From CG2-30-58-95 sp964618215 (GTDB lineage: Bacteria > Chloroflexota > Anaerolineae > Anaerolineales > Villigracilaceae), in NCBI GenBank assembly GCA_964618215.1, contig CAZTZE010000007.1, forward strand, positions 42,736 through 106,735: 64,000 nt of DNA, in the 5' to 3' direction. The notes beneath the pieces are model-generated. The model was not told where the DNA came from and did not search any database. It saw only the letters and a program-made list of their open reading frames with translations. Shown here in pieces: positions 47,124-55,512 of this stretch (position 1 is the first letter of the stretch; every line of letters begins with the position of its first letter). Position numbers and translations under genes: made by a program.

Positions 47124-49647
47124 GCAAACTTATCGGATCCACTTCAACCCGCCACTCGCCGAGCGGCTTGCCGCGCAACAACGAGGCCAGTTCCGGCCCA
47201 CGGATCACAATCTGCCAGCGGTACAACCCGCCCAGTTTTGCAAAAAAGCACGGTACAGGCCCAATGACAGTCGTCTGTGTGCGCTGTTCGGCCTCCAGCC
47301 AGTGGTGGATCTTTTCAGCCATCGCCCGCGCCTCCGTCTCGGCCTTCGCCGCGTCGTAATGGCGGTACTCCAGCCGCACCAGCCGGCTGAATGGCGGGTT
47401 GCCCAGTTGTTTGCGGTATTCCAACTCTTGCAGGTAAAAGGCAGGGGTGTCGTGCCGCGCCGCGGCTTGAATGGAATAATGCTCCGGCTGGAATGTTTGC
47501 AGGATAACCTGTCCGCCCAGCGCGCTGCGCCCGGCGCGGCCGGCCACCTGCGTCAGCAAGTTGAATGTCCGCTCGGCGGCGAAGGGGTCGGGCAGGTTGA
47601 GGCCCACATCCGCCAGTACGATGCCGACCAGCGTGACCAGCGGCAAATCCAGCCCCTTGGCGAGCATCTGCGTGCCGATCAGCACATCCGCGCGGTGGGC
47701 GGCGAAGTGGCTCAGGATGATCTCGTGGGCGTCCTTCTGGCGCGTCGTCTCCCAATCCCAGCGCAGGGTACGGGCGTCGGGAAATAACGCCTTGACTTCC
47801 GCTTCAACCTTTTCGCTGCCCAGTCCATACTGGCGAATCTGGTCGCTGCCACAAGTTGGGCATTTTTTAGGCATGTGCCGGTCATAAGCGCAATGGTGAC
47901 AGCGCAAGTTGGACGTCGAATGTCGAAGGTCAGTTTGGCCGTTGACATTCGACGTTTGACCCTTCGACAGGCTCAGGACAACGCTTTCGACGTGATACGT
48001 GAGCGGCGTATCGCAGCGCGGACACTTCAAAACCGCACCACACTCCCGACAAAAGACATACGTGGCCGTGCCACGCCGGTTGAGGAATAAAATGGCTTGC
48101 TGATTTTTGGCCAGCACCTCCGCCAGCGCCTCGTGCAGGGCGCGACTGAAAATGGCGCGGTTGCCGGATTTCAATTCTTCGCGCATGTCAATGATGTGGA
48201 CGGGCGGGAGGCCACTTTCCGAGATGCGTTTCGGCAATTCCAGAAGACGTATTCTTTCCCCGACTTGGGCCTGCTGACGCAAAACGATGGACGGCGTCGC
48301 CGACCCGAGCACGCACACCGCCCCGCAGATGCGGGCATATTCCATCGCCGCGGTGACGGCGTGATAAAAAGGCGACTCGGATTGATAATATGATGAATCG
48401 TGACATTCGTCAGCCACGATCAAGCCGACGTTCTGAAGAGGGGTAAACAATGCCGAGCGTGGCCCGATGATGATTTTGAGCAATCCGAGGCGCGCCCGCC
48501 GCCAGGTGTCGTAACGCTCGCCATCCGAAAGTTTGGAATGTACCAGCCCAACCTGCCCTGGGAAGCGCGCCAGGAAGCGGCGTACCGTTTGCGGGGTGAG
48601 CGCAATTTCCGGGACGAGAATGATGGCCTGCTTGCCGCGGCGAATCGCCTCCTGCGCAGCGCGGATGTAAATCTCGGTCTTGCCTGAGCCGGTCACTCCA
48701 TGAAGCAAGAAGGCTGAAGGCTGAAGGCTGAAAGAGTTAAATGCCTGAAGGATTTGCTCCCAGGCCTTTTGCTGGTCGGGAGTCAACTCCGGCGGCGGAC
48801 TGCTCTCTAATCCTCTACTCTCTATTCTTTGCAACGGGTCGCGCCAGATTTCCGTCTCGCGCAAGACAATCAATTCACACTCGGCCAGTTCCTGCAAATC
48901 GGTAAGATTGCAGCCGGATTCAGCATACACCCAGGCGACATTGACTGGTTCCGGTGCGGAAATGAGGAAACGCAGCGCGGCCTGGCGGCGCTGTAACGTG
49001 GCCTCGGTCTTTCCAAGATCGGGCAGCGCGGCTTCGGCAGTCTCTGGCGTAACTGCCAACTGCGCAGTGCGGACAAATTTCGGGCGCACCGAGATCGGCG
49101 GCAGGATGGATTGGCTTTGCAGTACGCCGCTTCTCACCAGATATTGCGCCGTCTTGCGCCAATCCACCTGGCTGAAGTGGCGGTCAATTTGCCTGCCGCG
49201 CAGCGCGCCGCGTTTTTGGAGCAGGTCGAGTAAACGAGATTCGACAGAGTAGGTGCTGCGCACAGTCGAGATTCGTGATTCGGAACTGCTCACGATTTTC
49301 GAATCTCGAATCTCGAATAACGTATCTGCCTGCTTCGCCAATCCCACCGGCAGCATCAACCCGATGCACGCCGCCAGCGGCGAAAGAGTCGCCTCGGCCA
49401 GCCATTGCGCCAGGGCGATTTGCGCGCCGGTCATTACGGGCTGAGGGTCGAGTAAAGCGATAATATTTTTCGTTTCCGGAACGGATGGTTCGGAGACAAG
49501 ACGAAAGACGACGCCCTGCACGGTCTGCTTGCCGAAGGGGATCGTGACCAGATGACCCGCGCCGACTTTCCCCTCCAGTTCGCGGGGCAGGGCATAGTCA
49601 AAAACGCCCGTGACTGTCGGGATGTTGACGGCGATTTGTGCGTACAT
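47119..49647 (-). CDS. priA: Primosomal replication restart helicase PriA
   Basis: This 842-residue helicase has Walker A HGVTGSGKTEIY, DEAH-type box IVADECHDSSYY, helicase motifs (LFLNRRGTATYVFCRECG), zinc-binding pairs (CRECG, CPRCD, CHHC, CPTCG) and QMLAKGLDLPLVTLVG. It restarts stalled forks. At least four non-family segments come from micro-repeats kept in frame: about residues 109-130 (SSSESRIST), 271-282 (RIESRGLESS), 300-314 (SFSLQPSAFL) and 552-580 (VVLSLSKGQTSNVNGQ). ATG 49647; TATAAT lies 8 nt upstream. Confidence 0.93.
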   Translation of the reverse strand: MYAQIAVNIPTVTGVFDYALPRELEGKVGAGHLVTIPFGKQTVQGVVFRLVSEPSVPETKNIIALLDPQPVMTGAQIALAQWLAEATLSPLAACIGLMLPVGLAKQADTLFEIRDSKIVSSSESRISTVRSTYSVESRLLDLLQKRGALRGRQIDRHFSQVDWRKTAQYLVRSGVLQSQSILPPISVRPKFVRTAQLAVTPETAEAALPDLGKTEATLQRRQAALRFLISAPEPVNVAWVYAESGCNLTDLQELAECELIVLRETEIWRDPLQRIESRGLESSPPPELTPDQQKAWEQILQAFNSFSLQPSAFLLHGVTGSGKTEIYIRAAQEAIRRGKQAIILVPEIALTPQTVRRFLARFPGQVGLVHSKLSDGERYDTWRRARLGLLKIIIGPRSALFTPLQNVGLIVADECHDSSYYQSESPFYHAVTAAMEYARICGAVCVLGSATPSIVLRQQAQVGERIRLLELPKRISESGLPPVHIIDMREELKSGNRAIFSRALHEALAEVLAKNQQAILFLNRRGTATYVFCRECGAVLKCPRCDTPLTYHVESVVLSLSKGQTSNVNGQTDLRHSTSNLRCHHCAYDRHMPKKCPTCGSDQIRQYGLGSEKVEAEVKALFPDARTLRWDWETTRQKDAHEIILSHFAAHRADVLIGTQMLAKGLDLPLVTLVGIVLADVGLNLPDPFAAERTFNLLTQVAGRAGRSALGGQVILQTFQPEHYSIQAAARHDTPAFYLQELEYRKQLGNPPFSRLVRLEYRHYDAAKAETEARAMAEKIHHWLEAEQRTQTTVIGPVPCFFAKLGGLYRWQIVIRGPELASLLRGKPLGEWRVEVDPISLL

Positions 49648-49694
49648 CAAAGTGGATTATAACCGCGAGTTTGTGGGCGGTATGGAAACCGCCC

Positions 49695-50540
49695 CTACGC
49701 GGTTTTTAATATCACCGCCGCGGCATACCCGACCACGGATGAAAAATCCCCGGTCACGTCGCCGGAGGTGGCGTAGTGCAGCACTTTGACGGTGTCCGCG
49801 CCCAGACCACGTGCTGCCCATAGGACTGCGGCGGTAGCGGCGTGTCCGCAGGCCTGGCCTTTGCCGGTCGCTTCGGCCTGGAAGACGGATTCCGGCGAGA
49901 AGGACTCAATACAGCGCAGCATCTCGGAATCGAGAGATTTGGCGGTTTCCTGGTCATAGAAATGGGAAAGGTCGGTGCTGGCGACAAGCAAGGCGTTGCG
50001 CCCCTTCAAAACCTGCGCCAGGGCCTGGCCAAGTCTCTCGGAGACTTTCGGTGATTGCTCGCGCACCATCACGGGCAGGATTTTGAATTCACCTGTCAGG
50101 GAGCGTTGCAGGAAGGGCAGTTCGATTTCGAGCGAATGTTCCGGGTCACGGGCGACCGGTGAGAGGCCGTGACCGAGTGATCCGCGCAGGGCAGCATCCA
50201 GGTCGGCGACGGCCTGCTTATCCAGCGGGATTTCGCCCAGAGGGGTGTTGTAAGCCGCGTGGGCGGTGACGAGTAACGGCTCGATGTACGGCTGGTGCAT
50301 CGGCGAGATAACCGCGACCAGGTCGAAGGTCCGGCCGCGCACGGCGGCGAAGGCGTAACCGGCTACCGCGCCGGAGTAGCGGTGCCCGGCGTGCGGGGCG
50401 ATGACGGCGATAATTTCGCCGGGCAGTTCGGGTAGTTCGGCGCGGTCGAGGTAGCCATCCACGCTGGCGGCCAGGCGGTGAGGGTTGCCCTCGTACCAGG
50501 TTCCGGCAATCGGGGAAGGACGGACATCAAGGACGGTCAT
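49695..50540 (-). CDS. amrB: MEMO1-family protein (AmmeMemoRadiSam system protein B)
   Basis: The 281-residue protein has the MEMO features AGTWYEGNPHRLAASVDGYL, VIAPHAGHRYSGAVAGYAF, SPMHQPYIEPLL, DPEHSLEIELPFLQ and ASTDLSHFYDQ, with His and Cys residues at the putative metal site. AmmeMemoRadiSam partners (AMMECR1 and a radical SAM enzyme) are often fused or adjacent, but none is seen here. The biochemical role is unresolved. AAGGAGGTGCTC precedes the ATG at 50540, which decides the start. Confidence 0.9.
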   Translation of the reverse strand: MTVLDVRPSPIAGTWYEGNPHRLAASVDGYLDRAELPELPGEIIAVIAPHAGHRYSGAVAGYAFAAVRGRTFDLVAVISPMHQPYIEPLLVTAHAAYNTPLGEIPLDKQAVADLDAALRGSLGHGLSPVARDPEHSLEIELPFLQRSLTGEFKILPVMVREQSPKVSERLGQALAQVLKGRNALLVASTDLSHFYDQETAKSLDSEMLRCIESFSPESVFQAEATGKGQACGHAATAAVLWAARGLGADTVKVLHYATSGDVTGDFSSVVGYAAAVILKTA

Positions 50541-50574
50541 GAGCACCTCCTTTTTTTATATTGTAGCACGGATG

Positions 50575-50705
50575 GTAACTGTTCAGCCTGATTGTCATTC
50601 TGAGCCGCTGGTGTTCTTCCAGCGGCGAAGAATCTCCTCCGACTGGCCTTGAGACCCTTCGGTCGCACAGAACGCTCCCTCAGGGTGACAGGCCTGAGCA
50701 GTTAC
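50575..50705. repeat. MITE-like element, copy 2 (131 bp)
   Basis: Bases 50590-50705 are the exact reverse complement of the copy at 26078-26217 apart from the 24-bp insertion present there. The ends GTAACTGTTCA and GAGCAGTTAC form an imperfect inverted repeat. An internal hairpin pairs CCGCTGG with CCAGCGG around AAGAACA-type loop bases. Confidence 0.87.
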
Positions 50706-50732
50706 TACGGAGGAGAAGAGACGGAGCGGTAG

Positions 50733-50772
50733 GCAGAAAGCAGAAAGCAGAAAGCAGAAAGCAGAAAGCAGA
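50733..50772. repeat. GCAGAAAG tandem repeat
   Basis: Five near-perfect 8-bp units (GCAGAAAGCAGAAAGCAGAA and onwards) lie immediately after the acetyltransferase stop codon on the minus strand. Confidence 0.8.
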
Positions 50773-51198
50773 TCAGAGTTGCTTGCGGAAGGTGTGCTGG
50801 CTTTTGATGTTTTCGTAGCCGATACATTTATAAAAACTGTGCGCCCGCGTGCGAATGACGTTACAGCGGACACGGATTTCACTACACTCATGCTCACGCG
50901 CCCAGGCTTCGGCGCGCGCGACCAGTAACCTGCCCAAGCCGAGGCTGCGCTGGGCTTCGTCCACGACTAGGCCGCCGATTTCTGCGTGCAGGTCCATTTC
51001 AGGCAGGCTGAAAGCAATGACGTGTATCCAGCCGGCGACCCGGCCATCCATTTCGGCAACGAAGAGCGCGTTATGCTCGAATTGCCCAATCTGGCGCAGA
51101 CGGCGGGTCACGTCTTCCGGCGTGGAGGGGTAGCCCAACTGGTTACACAGGTCGGCGATGGCGACGGCGTCACTTTCAGCGGCGGGGCGGATGTTCAT
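50773..51198 (-). CDS. GNAT-family N-acetyltransferase
   Basis: The 141-residue protein has the GNAT fold with motif A in GGLVVDEAQRSLGLGRLLV (acetyl-CoA-binding R/Q-x-x-G-x-G/A) and the C-terminal HSFYKCIGYENIKSQHTFRK. The substrate is unknown; small-molecule or protein amines are possible. Start at 51198 (MNIRPAAESD). It overlaps the end of the NUDIX gene by 23 nt in another frame, probably because micro-repeat DNA extended the NUDIX reading frame. Confidence 0.87.
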   Translation of the reverse strand: MNIRPAAESDAVAIADLCNQLGYPSTPEDVTRRLRQIGQFEHNALFVAEMDGRVAGWIHVIAFSLPEMDLHAEIGGLVVDEAQRSLGLGRLLVARAEAWAREHECSEIRVRCNVIRTRAHSFYKCIGYENIKSQHTFRKQL

Positions 51199-51718
51199 AG
51201 CAGTTGCAGGTTTGAACGTTTGAACGTTTGAACGTTTCCAATACATGTTGGGTGGCTTCAAAAGCGAGAGGCGGGAGGTTGTCGAGTGGGAAGAATTCGG
51301 CGGCGTCCACGTCATCGCGGGCGGCAAGTTGGCCGCCCAGGATTTCAGCACGATAGACAATGAGGATGTTCGCGCCGCGCGGGTGCTCCAGACCGGCGAT
51401 CACGTCCATCACGCTTGTGACGCGCACGTTCAGGCCGGTCTCTTCCAGGCACTCACGCTCGGCAGCCCGCGCCGGGTCTTCGCCGGCATCCACGAAACCG
51501 GCGGGGAGTGTCCATTTGCCGCGCTGGGGTTGGTTAACGCGGCGGACAAGCAGCACGCGGCCATTTTGCTCAACCAGGACGGCCGCGGCGACTTTGGGGT
51601 CGGGGAAGTAGATCCAGCCGCACTGCGGGCAGACGGGACGCACTTTCCCGAAGCGCGTTTGATGGCTGATTGCGTTGCCACAGCGGGGGCAGTAGTTGAT
51701 TTCGGCGGCCAGGGACAT
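51176..51718 (-). CDS. NUDIX hydrolase with N-terminal zinc ribbon
   Basis: The 180-residue protein begins with a zinc ribbon (YCPRCG and CPQCG, about 9-36), as in NudC-type enzymes, followed by the complete Nudix box GFVDAGEDPARAAERECLEE (G-x5-E-x7-REUxEExGU). It likely hydrolyses a nucleotide pyrophosphate such as NAD(H) or a damaged nucleotide. The last 20 residues are encoded by a GTTTGAACGTTTGAACG repeat (51203-51238) and do not look native, so the original gene probably ended earlier. Confidence 0.88.
   Translation of the reverse strand: MSLAAEINYCPRCGNAISHQTRFGKVRPVCPQCGWIYFPDPKVAAAVLVEQNGRVLLVRRVNQPQRGKWTLPAGFVDAGEDPARAAERECLEETGLNVRVTSVMDVIAGLEHPRGANILIVYRAEILGGQLAARDDVDAAEFFPLDNLPPLAFEATQHVLETFKRSNVQTCNCYEHPPRR
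51203..51238. repeat. GTTTGAACG tandem repeat inside the NUDIX 3' end
   Basis: Three and a half 9-bp units GTTTGAACG overlap the end of the NUDIX frame and the start region of the acetyltransferase gene. Confidence 0.8.
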
Positions 51719-51724
51719 GGGAGG

Positions 51725-51812
51725 ATAAAACGTAATGCGTAATGCGTAATGCGTAAAACGTAAGGCGTAAAGCGTAATGATTTACGTTTTACGTTTCACG
51801 TTTCACGTTCCA
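51725..51812. repeat. CGTAATG/CGTAAAA 7-bp tandem repeats
   Basis: About six units of ACGTAAT-type words are followed by complementary TTTACGT/TTCACGT words. The array overlaps the 3' end of the anti-sigma gene and can fold into a hairpin. Confidence 0.75.
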
Positions 51813-52494
51813 CTTTTTTCGCAAACGCCCGGTAAGTCTGCCAGCGGATGAGGAAGGCTGAGCCGCCAAGAATGACGGCCAGCGCCAGCAGCGCGATTTG
51901 CAGTGGACTCAGGGGGAAAGGCGGCTTCGCTGCGTCCTCTTCCGTCGTTGGGGGCGCAGAGGGTGGGGCGGGTTGTTCCAACGTGCGGGTTTCAGGTGCA
52001 GGAGTGGCTGCCTCTGTAACGGTTGCTTCAGGCATTGCCTCGGGCGCGAGCAATGTCATGCTTTCAGGTGTGGGAGAGAGGGCCAGTCCTTCGGCGGCGA
52101 ACGGCGCCGGAGCTATCTCTGCAGCGCCAGCTTCCATGTCCAACGGCGCGGCAGCCATTTTGGGTGCGGCGGCCAGCGGCGCGAACAGGTTCCCGGCAAA
52201 TGTGAAGAAGAGCAAAATGGTGGCAACGACAGAGGCCAGACGGAAAACCGGCACGGCGCGCGGCAGGGGCGGTTTGAGGCCCGCCATTTTGGGCGTCAGC
52301 GTGAAGTTGCGCGGGGCGCGTCGCTGCGGCGTGCGGCGGAGAATCGCGCGGGTGGCGCGTAAATCCTCCAGCGCGGCGGACAGGTTCGGGTCCGTTTCGA
52401 GGCGGGAGTTCAGGCGCGCCAATTCAGCCAGGGATAGTTGTCCATCCAGGCAGGCCGAAAGTTGTTCCACGTCGCGCAGGGAAGGGGTATTCAT
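51796..52494 (-). CDS. Anti-sigma factor-like membrane protein
   Basis: This 232-residue protein has an N-terminal zinc-finger-less anti-sigma-type helix bundle (VEQLSACLDGQLSLAELARL, 8-60), a membrane helix at about 82-105, an Ala/Pro/Thr-rich extracytoplasmic stretch, and a second hydrophobic helix near 200-218. It overlaps the ECF sigma gene as ATGA and is its likely inhibitor. The start at 52494 fits this overlap. The signal sensed is unknown. The last residues (KKVERET) are encoded by repeat DNA. Confidence 0.82.
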   Translation of the reverse strand: MNTPSLRDVEQLSACLDGQLSLAELARLNSRLETDPNLSAALEDLRATRAILRRTPQRRAPRNFTLTPKMAGLKPPLPRAVPVFRLASVVATILLFFTFAGNLFAPLAAAPKMAAAPLDMEAGAAEIAPAPFAAEGLALSPTPESMTLLAPEAMPEATVTEAATPAPETRTLEQPAPPSAPPTTEEDAAKPPFPLSPLQIALLALAVILGGSAFLIRWQTYRAFAKKVERET

Positions 52495-53099
52495 AGGCCG
52501 CTCTCCTTTTCCAGACGGAAGGCGGCGGGCAAAAGTTCCCGGAAGGCTTGCAGGCACTCGCGCAGGCGCAGGCGGGCGCGCGCCAGGCGGCTCTTGACGG
52601 TGCCGATCGGCTTGCGCAATGCCGCGGCGACTTCGCTGTAATCCAGACCCTGGATGTCAGCCAGCACGACCACAGTTCTGAATTCGACGGGCAGGCCATC
52701 CAGGCAGTGTTGGATGGCATGTTCAAGTTCCTTCTGTTCGAGTTGTTCTTCAGGGGAGAGGTGGGGGTCGGCCAGCCAGCGCGGCTCAGTGATTTCTTCT
52801 TCGTCTTCGGTAAAGGGTTCAAGCGGCGTGGTCGGGCGGCGTTTCCGGCGGCGCAGTTCGTCGTAACAGGCGTTGGTGACGGTGCGCAAGAGCCAGGCGC
52901 GGAAGGAGCCGCCGCGGTAGGCGCTGAGGCTGCGAAAAGCCGAGAGGAAGGCTTCCTGCGCGGCATCCGCAGCCAGTTCTTCATCACCCAGAATGCGCAG
53001 AGCGGTGTTAAAGATGCAATCCTGGTAGGTCAGGACCAGGCGGTTGAAGGCCTCCAGGTCGCCGCGTTGGGCCGAGCGGATGAGGGCGGGTTCGTCCAT
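52491..53099 (-). CDS. ECF-family RNA polymerase sigma factor
   Basis: This 202-residue protein has sigma region 2 (LVLTYQDCIFNTALRILGDEELAADAAQEAFLSAF, quoted in parts) and region 4 (LPVEFRTVVVLADIQGLDYSEVA followed by IGTVKSRLARARLRL). It lacks regions 1 and 3, as ECF sigmas do. The acidic linker at about 95-115 is long. It is encoded with a membrane anti-sigma factor and directly after lysS (TAATG overlap), so it may be co-transcribed with that housekeeping gene. Confidence 0.93.
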   Translation of the reverse strand: MDEPALIRSAQRGDLEAFNRLVLTYQDCIFNTALRILGDEELAADAAQEAFLSAFRSLSAYRGGSFRAWLLRTVTNACYDELRRRKRRPTTPLEPFTEDEEEITEPRWLADPHLSPEEQLEQKELEHAIQHCLDGLPVEFRTVVVLADIQGLDYSEVAAALRKPIGTVKSRLARARLRLRECLQAFRELLPAAFRLEKESGL

Positions 53100-54670
53100 T
53101 ACTGCTCCTCGGAACGCAGGTGCGGGAAGAGCAACACATCGCGGATGCTGTGTTTATCGGTGAAAAGCATTATCAAGCGATCCACGCCCATGCCGAAGCC
53201 GCCGTTGGGAGGCATCCCGTAACGCATGGCGCGTAGATAATCCTCGTCCATTGGGTGCTTTTCCTCGTCGTCGGCCTTGTAATCACGGCCCATCTCGAGG
53301 AAACGCTGCTCCTGGTCGAGCGGGTCATTCAGCTCGGTGAAGGCGTTGCACAATTCGAATCCGGCGACGTAAACTTCGAAGCGTTCCACGGTCAGTGGAT
53401 CACCAGGCTTGGATTTGGAGAGCGGTGAAATGTCGCGCGGATAATCGTACAGGAAGGTTGGCTGGATGAGCGTCGGTTCGAGGAACTCGCTCACCAGGAA
53501 GTCTATCAGCTTGCCGCGCGTGGCCTGCGGATCTGGCATCCTGCCGGTCTTTTGGATGGCGGCGAAAAGCGACTCGGCGGTCGGGTGGGCGGCGATGTCA
53601 ATGCCGGCGGTTTCTTTCAATCCTTGGCGCATTTCCAGCCTTCGCCAGGGCGGGGTGAAATCCAGCTCGTGGCTCTGATAAGTTACTTTGCACGTACCCA
53701 GCACTTTCTCCGCAACGTAGGCGACCATCTGCTCGGTCAGTTCCATCACCTGCAGGTAGTCGGCATAGGCCAAGTAGAATTCCAATTGGGTGAACTCCGG
53801 ATTGTGCTTGTACGAGACGCCTTCGTTGCGGAAGTCACGCCCGATCTCGTAGACGCGTTCCAGGTTGCCGACCAGCAGGCGTTTGAGATAGAGTTCAAAC
53901 GAAATGCGCAGGTACAGATCCTGTTTGAGCTGGTTGTGATGGGTGACGAATGGCCTGGCCGCCGCGCCGCCATAGATGGGCTGCAGGATAGGGGTCTCGA
54001 CTTCCAAAAATCCATGCTCATCCAGGAATTGGCGCAAGCCGCGGAGGATGGCCGCCCGCGTGCGAAAGACCTGCCGCACATCAGGGTTGACGGCCAGGTC
54101 GGCGTAACGTTGACGGGCGCGCAGATCCGCGTCCTCCAGCGCCGCGTGGCGGATGACCTGTCCAGCCTCGTTTGTTTCGTCCTTGGCGGCGGGCAGAGGC
54201 GAGATGGCCTTGGCCAGCATCTTGAAATCCTGAACGTGCAACGTCACCTCGCCGGTGCGGGTGCGGAAGACGAAGCCGGTAGCCTGGATGAAATCGCCCA
54301 GGTCGAAGATGCGATTGAAGAAATCGAGCTTGTCTTCGCCGAGGTCGTTGGTGCGCAGGAAAAGCTGGATGCGTCCGTCGCCGTCTTCGATGTGGGCGAA
54401 GGTGATCTTGCCCATCTGGCGGACGGCGCGCAAGCGCCCAACCAGCGTGGCTTTCACCTCGGCTGGTGCAGCCTGACCGGCATCCTTCTGCGCAGCACCC
54501 TTCGATAAACTCAGGGCAACGCCTACTCGGTCGGCTTTTTCGAAGGCGGCAATGGCCTGGGCGCTGGTGTGCGTCCGTTCGGCGCGGTGGGGAAATGGTT
54601 CGATCCCCTCGGCGCGCAGTGCTTCGATTTTTGCCAGGCGGATCTTTTCAAGGGAGGTGTACTCTGTCAT
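53099..54670 (-). CDS. lysS: Lysyl-tRNA synthetase, class II
   Basis: This 523-residue enzyme has an N-terminal OB-fold tRNA-binding domain and a class II core with motif 1 (GFLEVETPILQPIYGG), motif 2 (YEIGRDFRNEGVSYKHNPEFTQ, quoted loosely) and motif 3 (GMGVDRLIMLFTD). It charges tRNA-Lys. The core spans about residues 170-523. A stretch at about 51-70 (VALSLSKGAAQKDAGQ) just before the OB-fold is repeat-derived (54498-54516) and not part of the family. Start at 54670 (MTEYTSLEK). Confidence 0.95.
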   Translation of the reverse strand: MTEYTSLEKIRLAKIEALRAEGIEPFPHRAERTHTSAQAIAAFEKADRVGVALSLSKGAAQKDAGQAAPAEVKATLVGRLRAVRQMGKITFAHIEDGDGRIQLFLRTNDLGEDKLDFFNRIFDLGDFIQATGFVFRTRTGEVTLHVQDFKMLAKAISPLPAAKDETNEAGQVIRHAALEDADLRARQRYADLAVNPDVRQVFRTRAAILRGLRQFLDEHGFLEVETPILQPIYGGAAARPFVTHHNQLKQDLYLRISFELYLKRLLVGNLERVYEIGRDFRNEGVSYKHNPEFTQLEFYLAYADYLQVMELTEQMVAYVAEKVLGTCKVTYQSHELDFTPPWRRLEMRQGLKETAGIDIAAHPTAESLFAAIQKTGRMPDPQATRGKLIDFLVSEFLEPTLIQPTFLYDYPRDISPLSKSKPGDPLTVERFEVYVAGFELCNAFTELNDPLDQEQRFLEMGRDYKADDEEKHPMDEDYLRAMRYGMPPNGGFGMGVDRLIMLFTDKHSIRDVLLFPHLRSEEQ

Positions 54671-54776
54671 TCGACAACCTTTCTGGCTTATTTTACCATT
54701 GACCTCTCTCACCCTCTCCCCATCTCTTGCCTCTGTCTCTTCTGTCAGGATAGGCATTGAGGGAGTGGATGAGGTC

Positions 54777-54817
54777 AAAAAAAAAGCCCCGCGCTTCCCA
54801 AACAGGTTGCGCGGGGC
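54777..54817 (-). terminator. Intrinsic terminator downstream of greA
   Basis: On the minus strand GCCCCGCGC and GCGCGGGGC (54786-54794 and 54809-54817) form a 9-bp stem followed by nine T (54777-54785). It should end the greA transcript before lysS. Confidence 0.85.
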
Positions 54818-54856
54818 ATACCGTAGACCTGCTCGGCAGGCGTGATGGCCCCAGGC

Positions 54857-55324
54857 TTATTCGATCTTGAGGATGCGAACTTTATATATCCCGCCAGGAG
54901 CTTCCACTTGCACTTCGTTGCCGGCGCGATGATTCAAGATGGCTCTGCCAATCGGCGATTCGTTGGAAATACGCCCCTCGCGCGGATTGGCTTCCGCCGC
55001 GCCGACGAGGATGTATTTCTCTGGGTTTGAGCCTGCTTCCTGAATGGTGACGGTCGAACCTATCTGGACAACGTCGGTCTTCTCTTTACCAGAATTCTCG
55101 ATCACGCGCGCAGAAGCCAGGATGATTTCGAGTTCCTGGATGCGGCCTTCCACAAAAGCCTGCTCGTTCTTGGCGGCCTCGTACTCGGCGTTCTCGATCA
55201 ACTCGCCGCCGTCCATCGCCTCGTGCAGACGGTTGGCGATTTCCAGGCGTTTGACCGAGCGCAGGTACTCGAGTTCATCCTGAAGTTTCTGAAAACCTTC
55301 ACGGGTCAGAAAGTTGGTTGGCAT
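54857..55324 (-). CDS. greA: Transcription elongation factor GreA
   Basis: This 155-residue protein has the GreA layout: N-terminal coiled coil (LTREGFQKLQDELEYLRSV, ENAEYEAAKNEQAFVEGRI) with the acidic tip NAEYEAAKNEQ, and a C-terminal FKBP-like domain (ISNESPIGRAILNHRAGNEV). It rescues backtracked RNA polymerase by stimulating transcript cleavage. Start at 55324 (MPTNFLT). A strong terminator follows. Confidence 0.96.
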   Translation of the reverse strand: MPTNFLTREGFQKLQDELEYLRSVKRLEIANRLHEAMDGGELIENAEYEAAKNEQAFVEGRIQELEIILASARVIENSGKEKTDVVQIGSTVTIQEAGSNPEKYILVGAAEANPREGRISNESPIGRAILNHRAGNEVQVEAPGGIYKVRILKIE

Positions 55325-55463
55325 GATTATTTCCTGGATAAAAATATGATGCATCTCTGTTTAAGAGATGCTTCCGGTTTGTAGGTCTCCCTACCCGCTG
55401 ATAAATATATCATGTTTCAAGCCCAAAAGCAAGACGCGCACAGTAAATTTAAGCTGTCGGGAA

Positions 55464-55494
55464 GGAACCCGTTTTCTCAGAGAAAACGGGTTCC
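55464..55494. repeat. 31-bp near-perfect palindrome
   Basis: Fifteen-base arms starting GGAACCCGTTTTCTC surround one A. A shorter copy lies at 5221-5241. It sits between the convergent-facing spacer upstream of greA and the end of the LmbE-like gene. Confidence 0.8.
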
Positions 55495-55512
55495 TGGCGA
55501 AGCAAACGAAAA

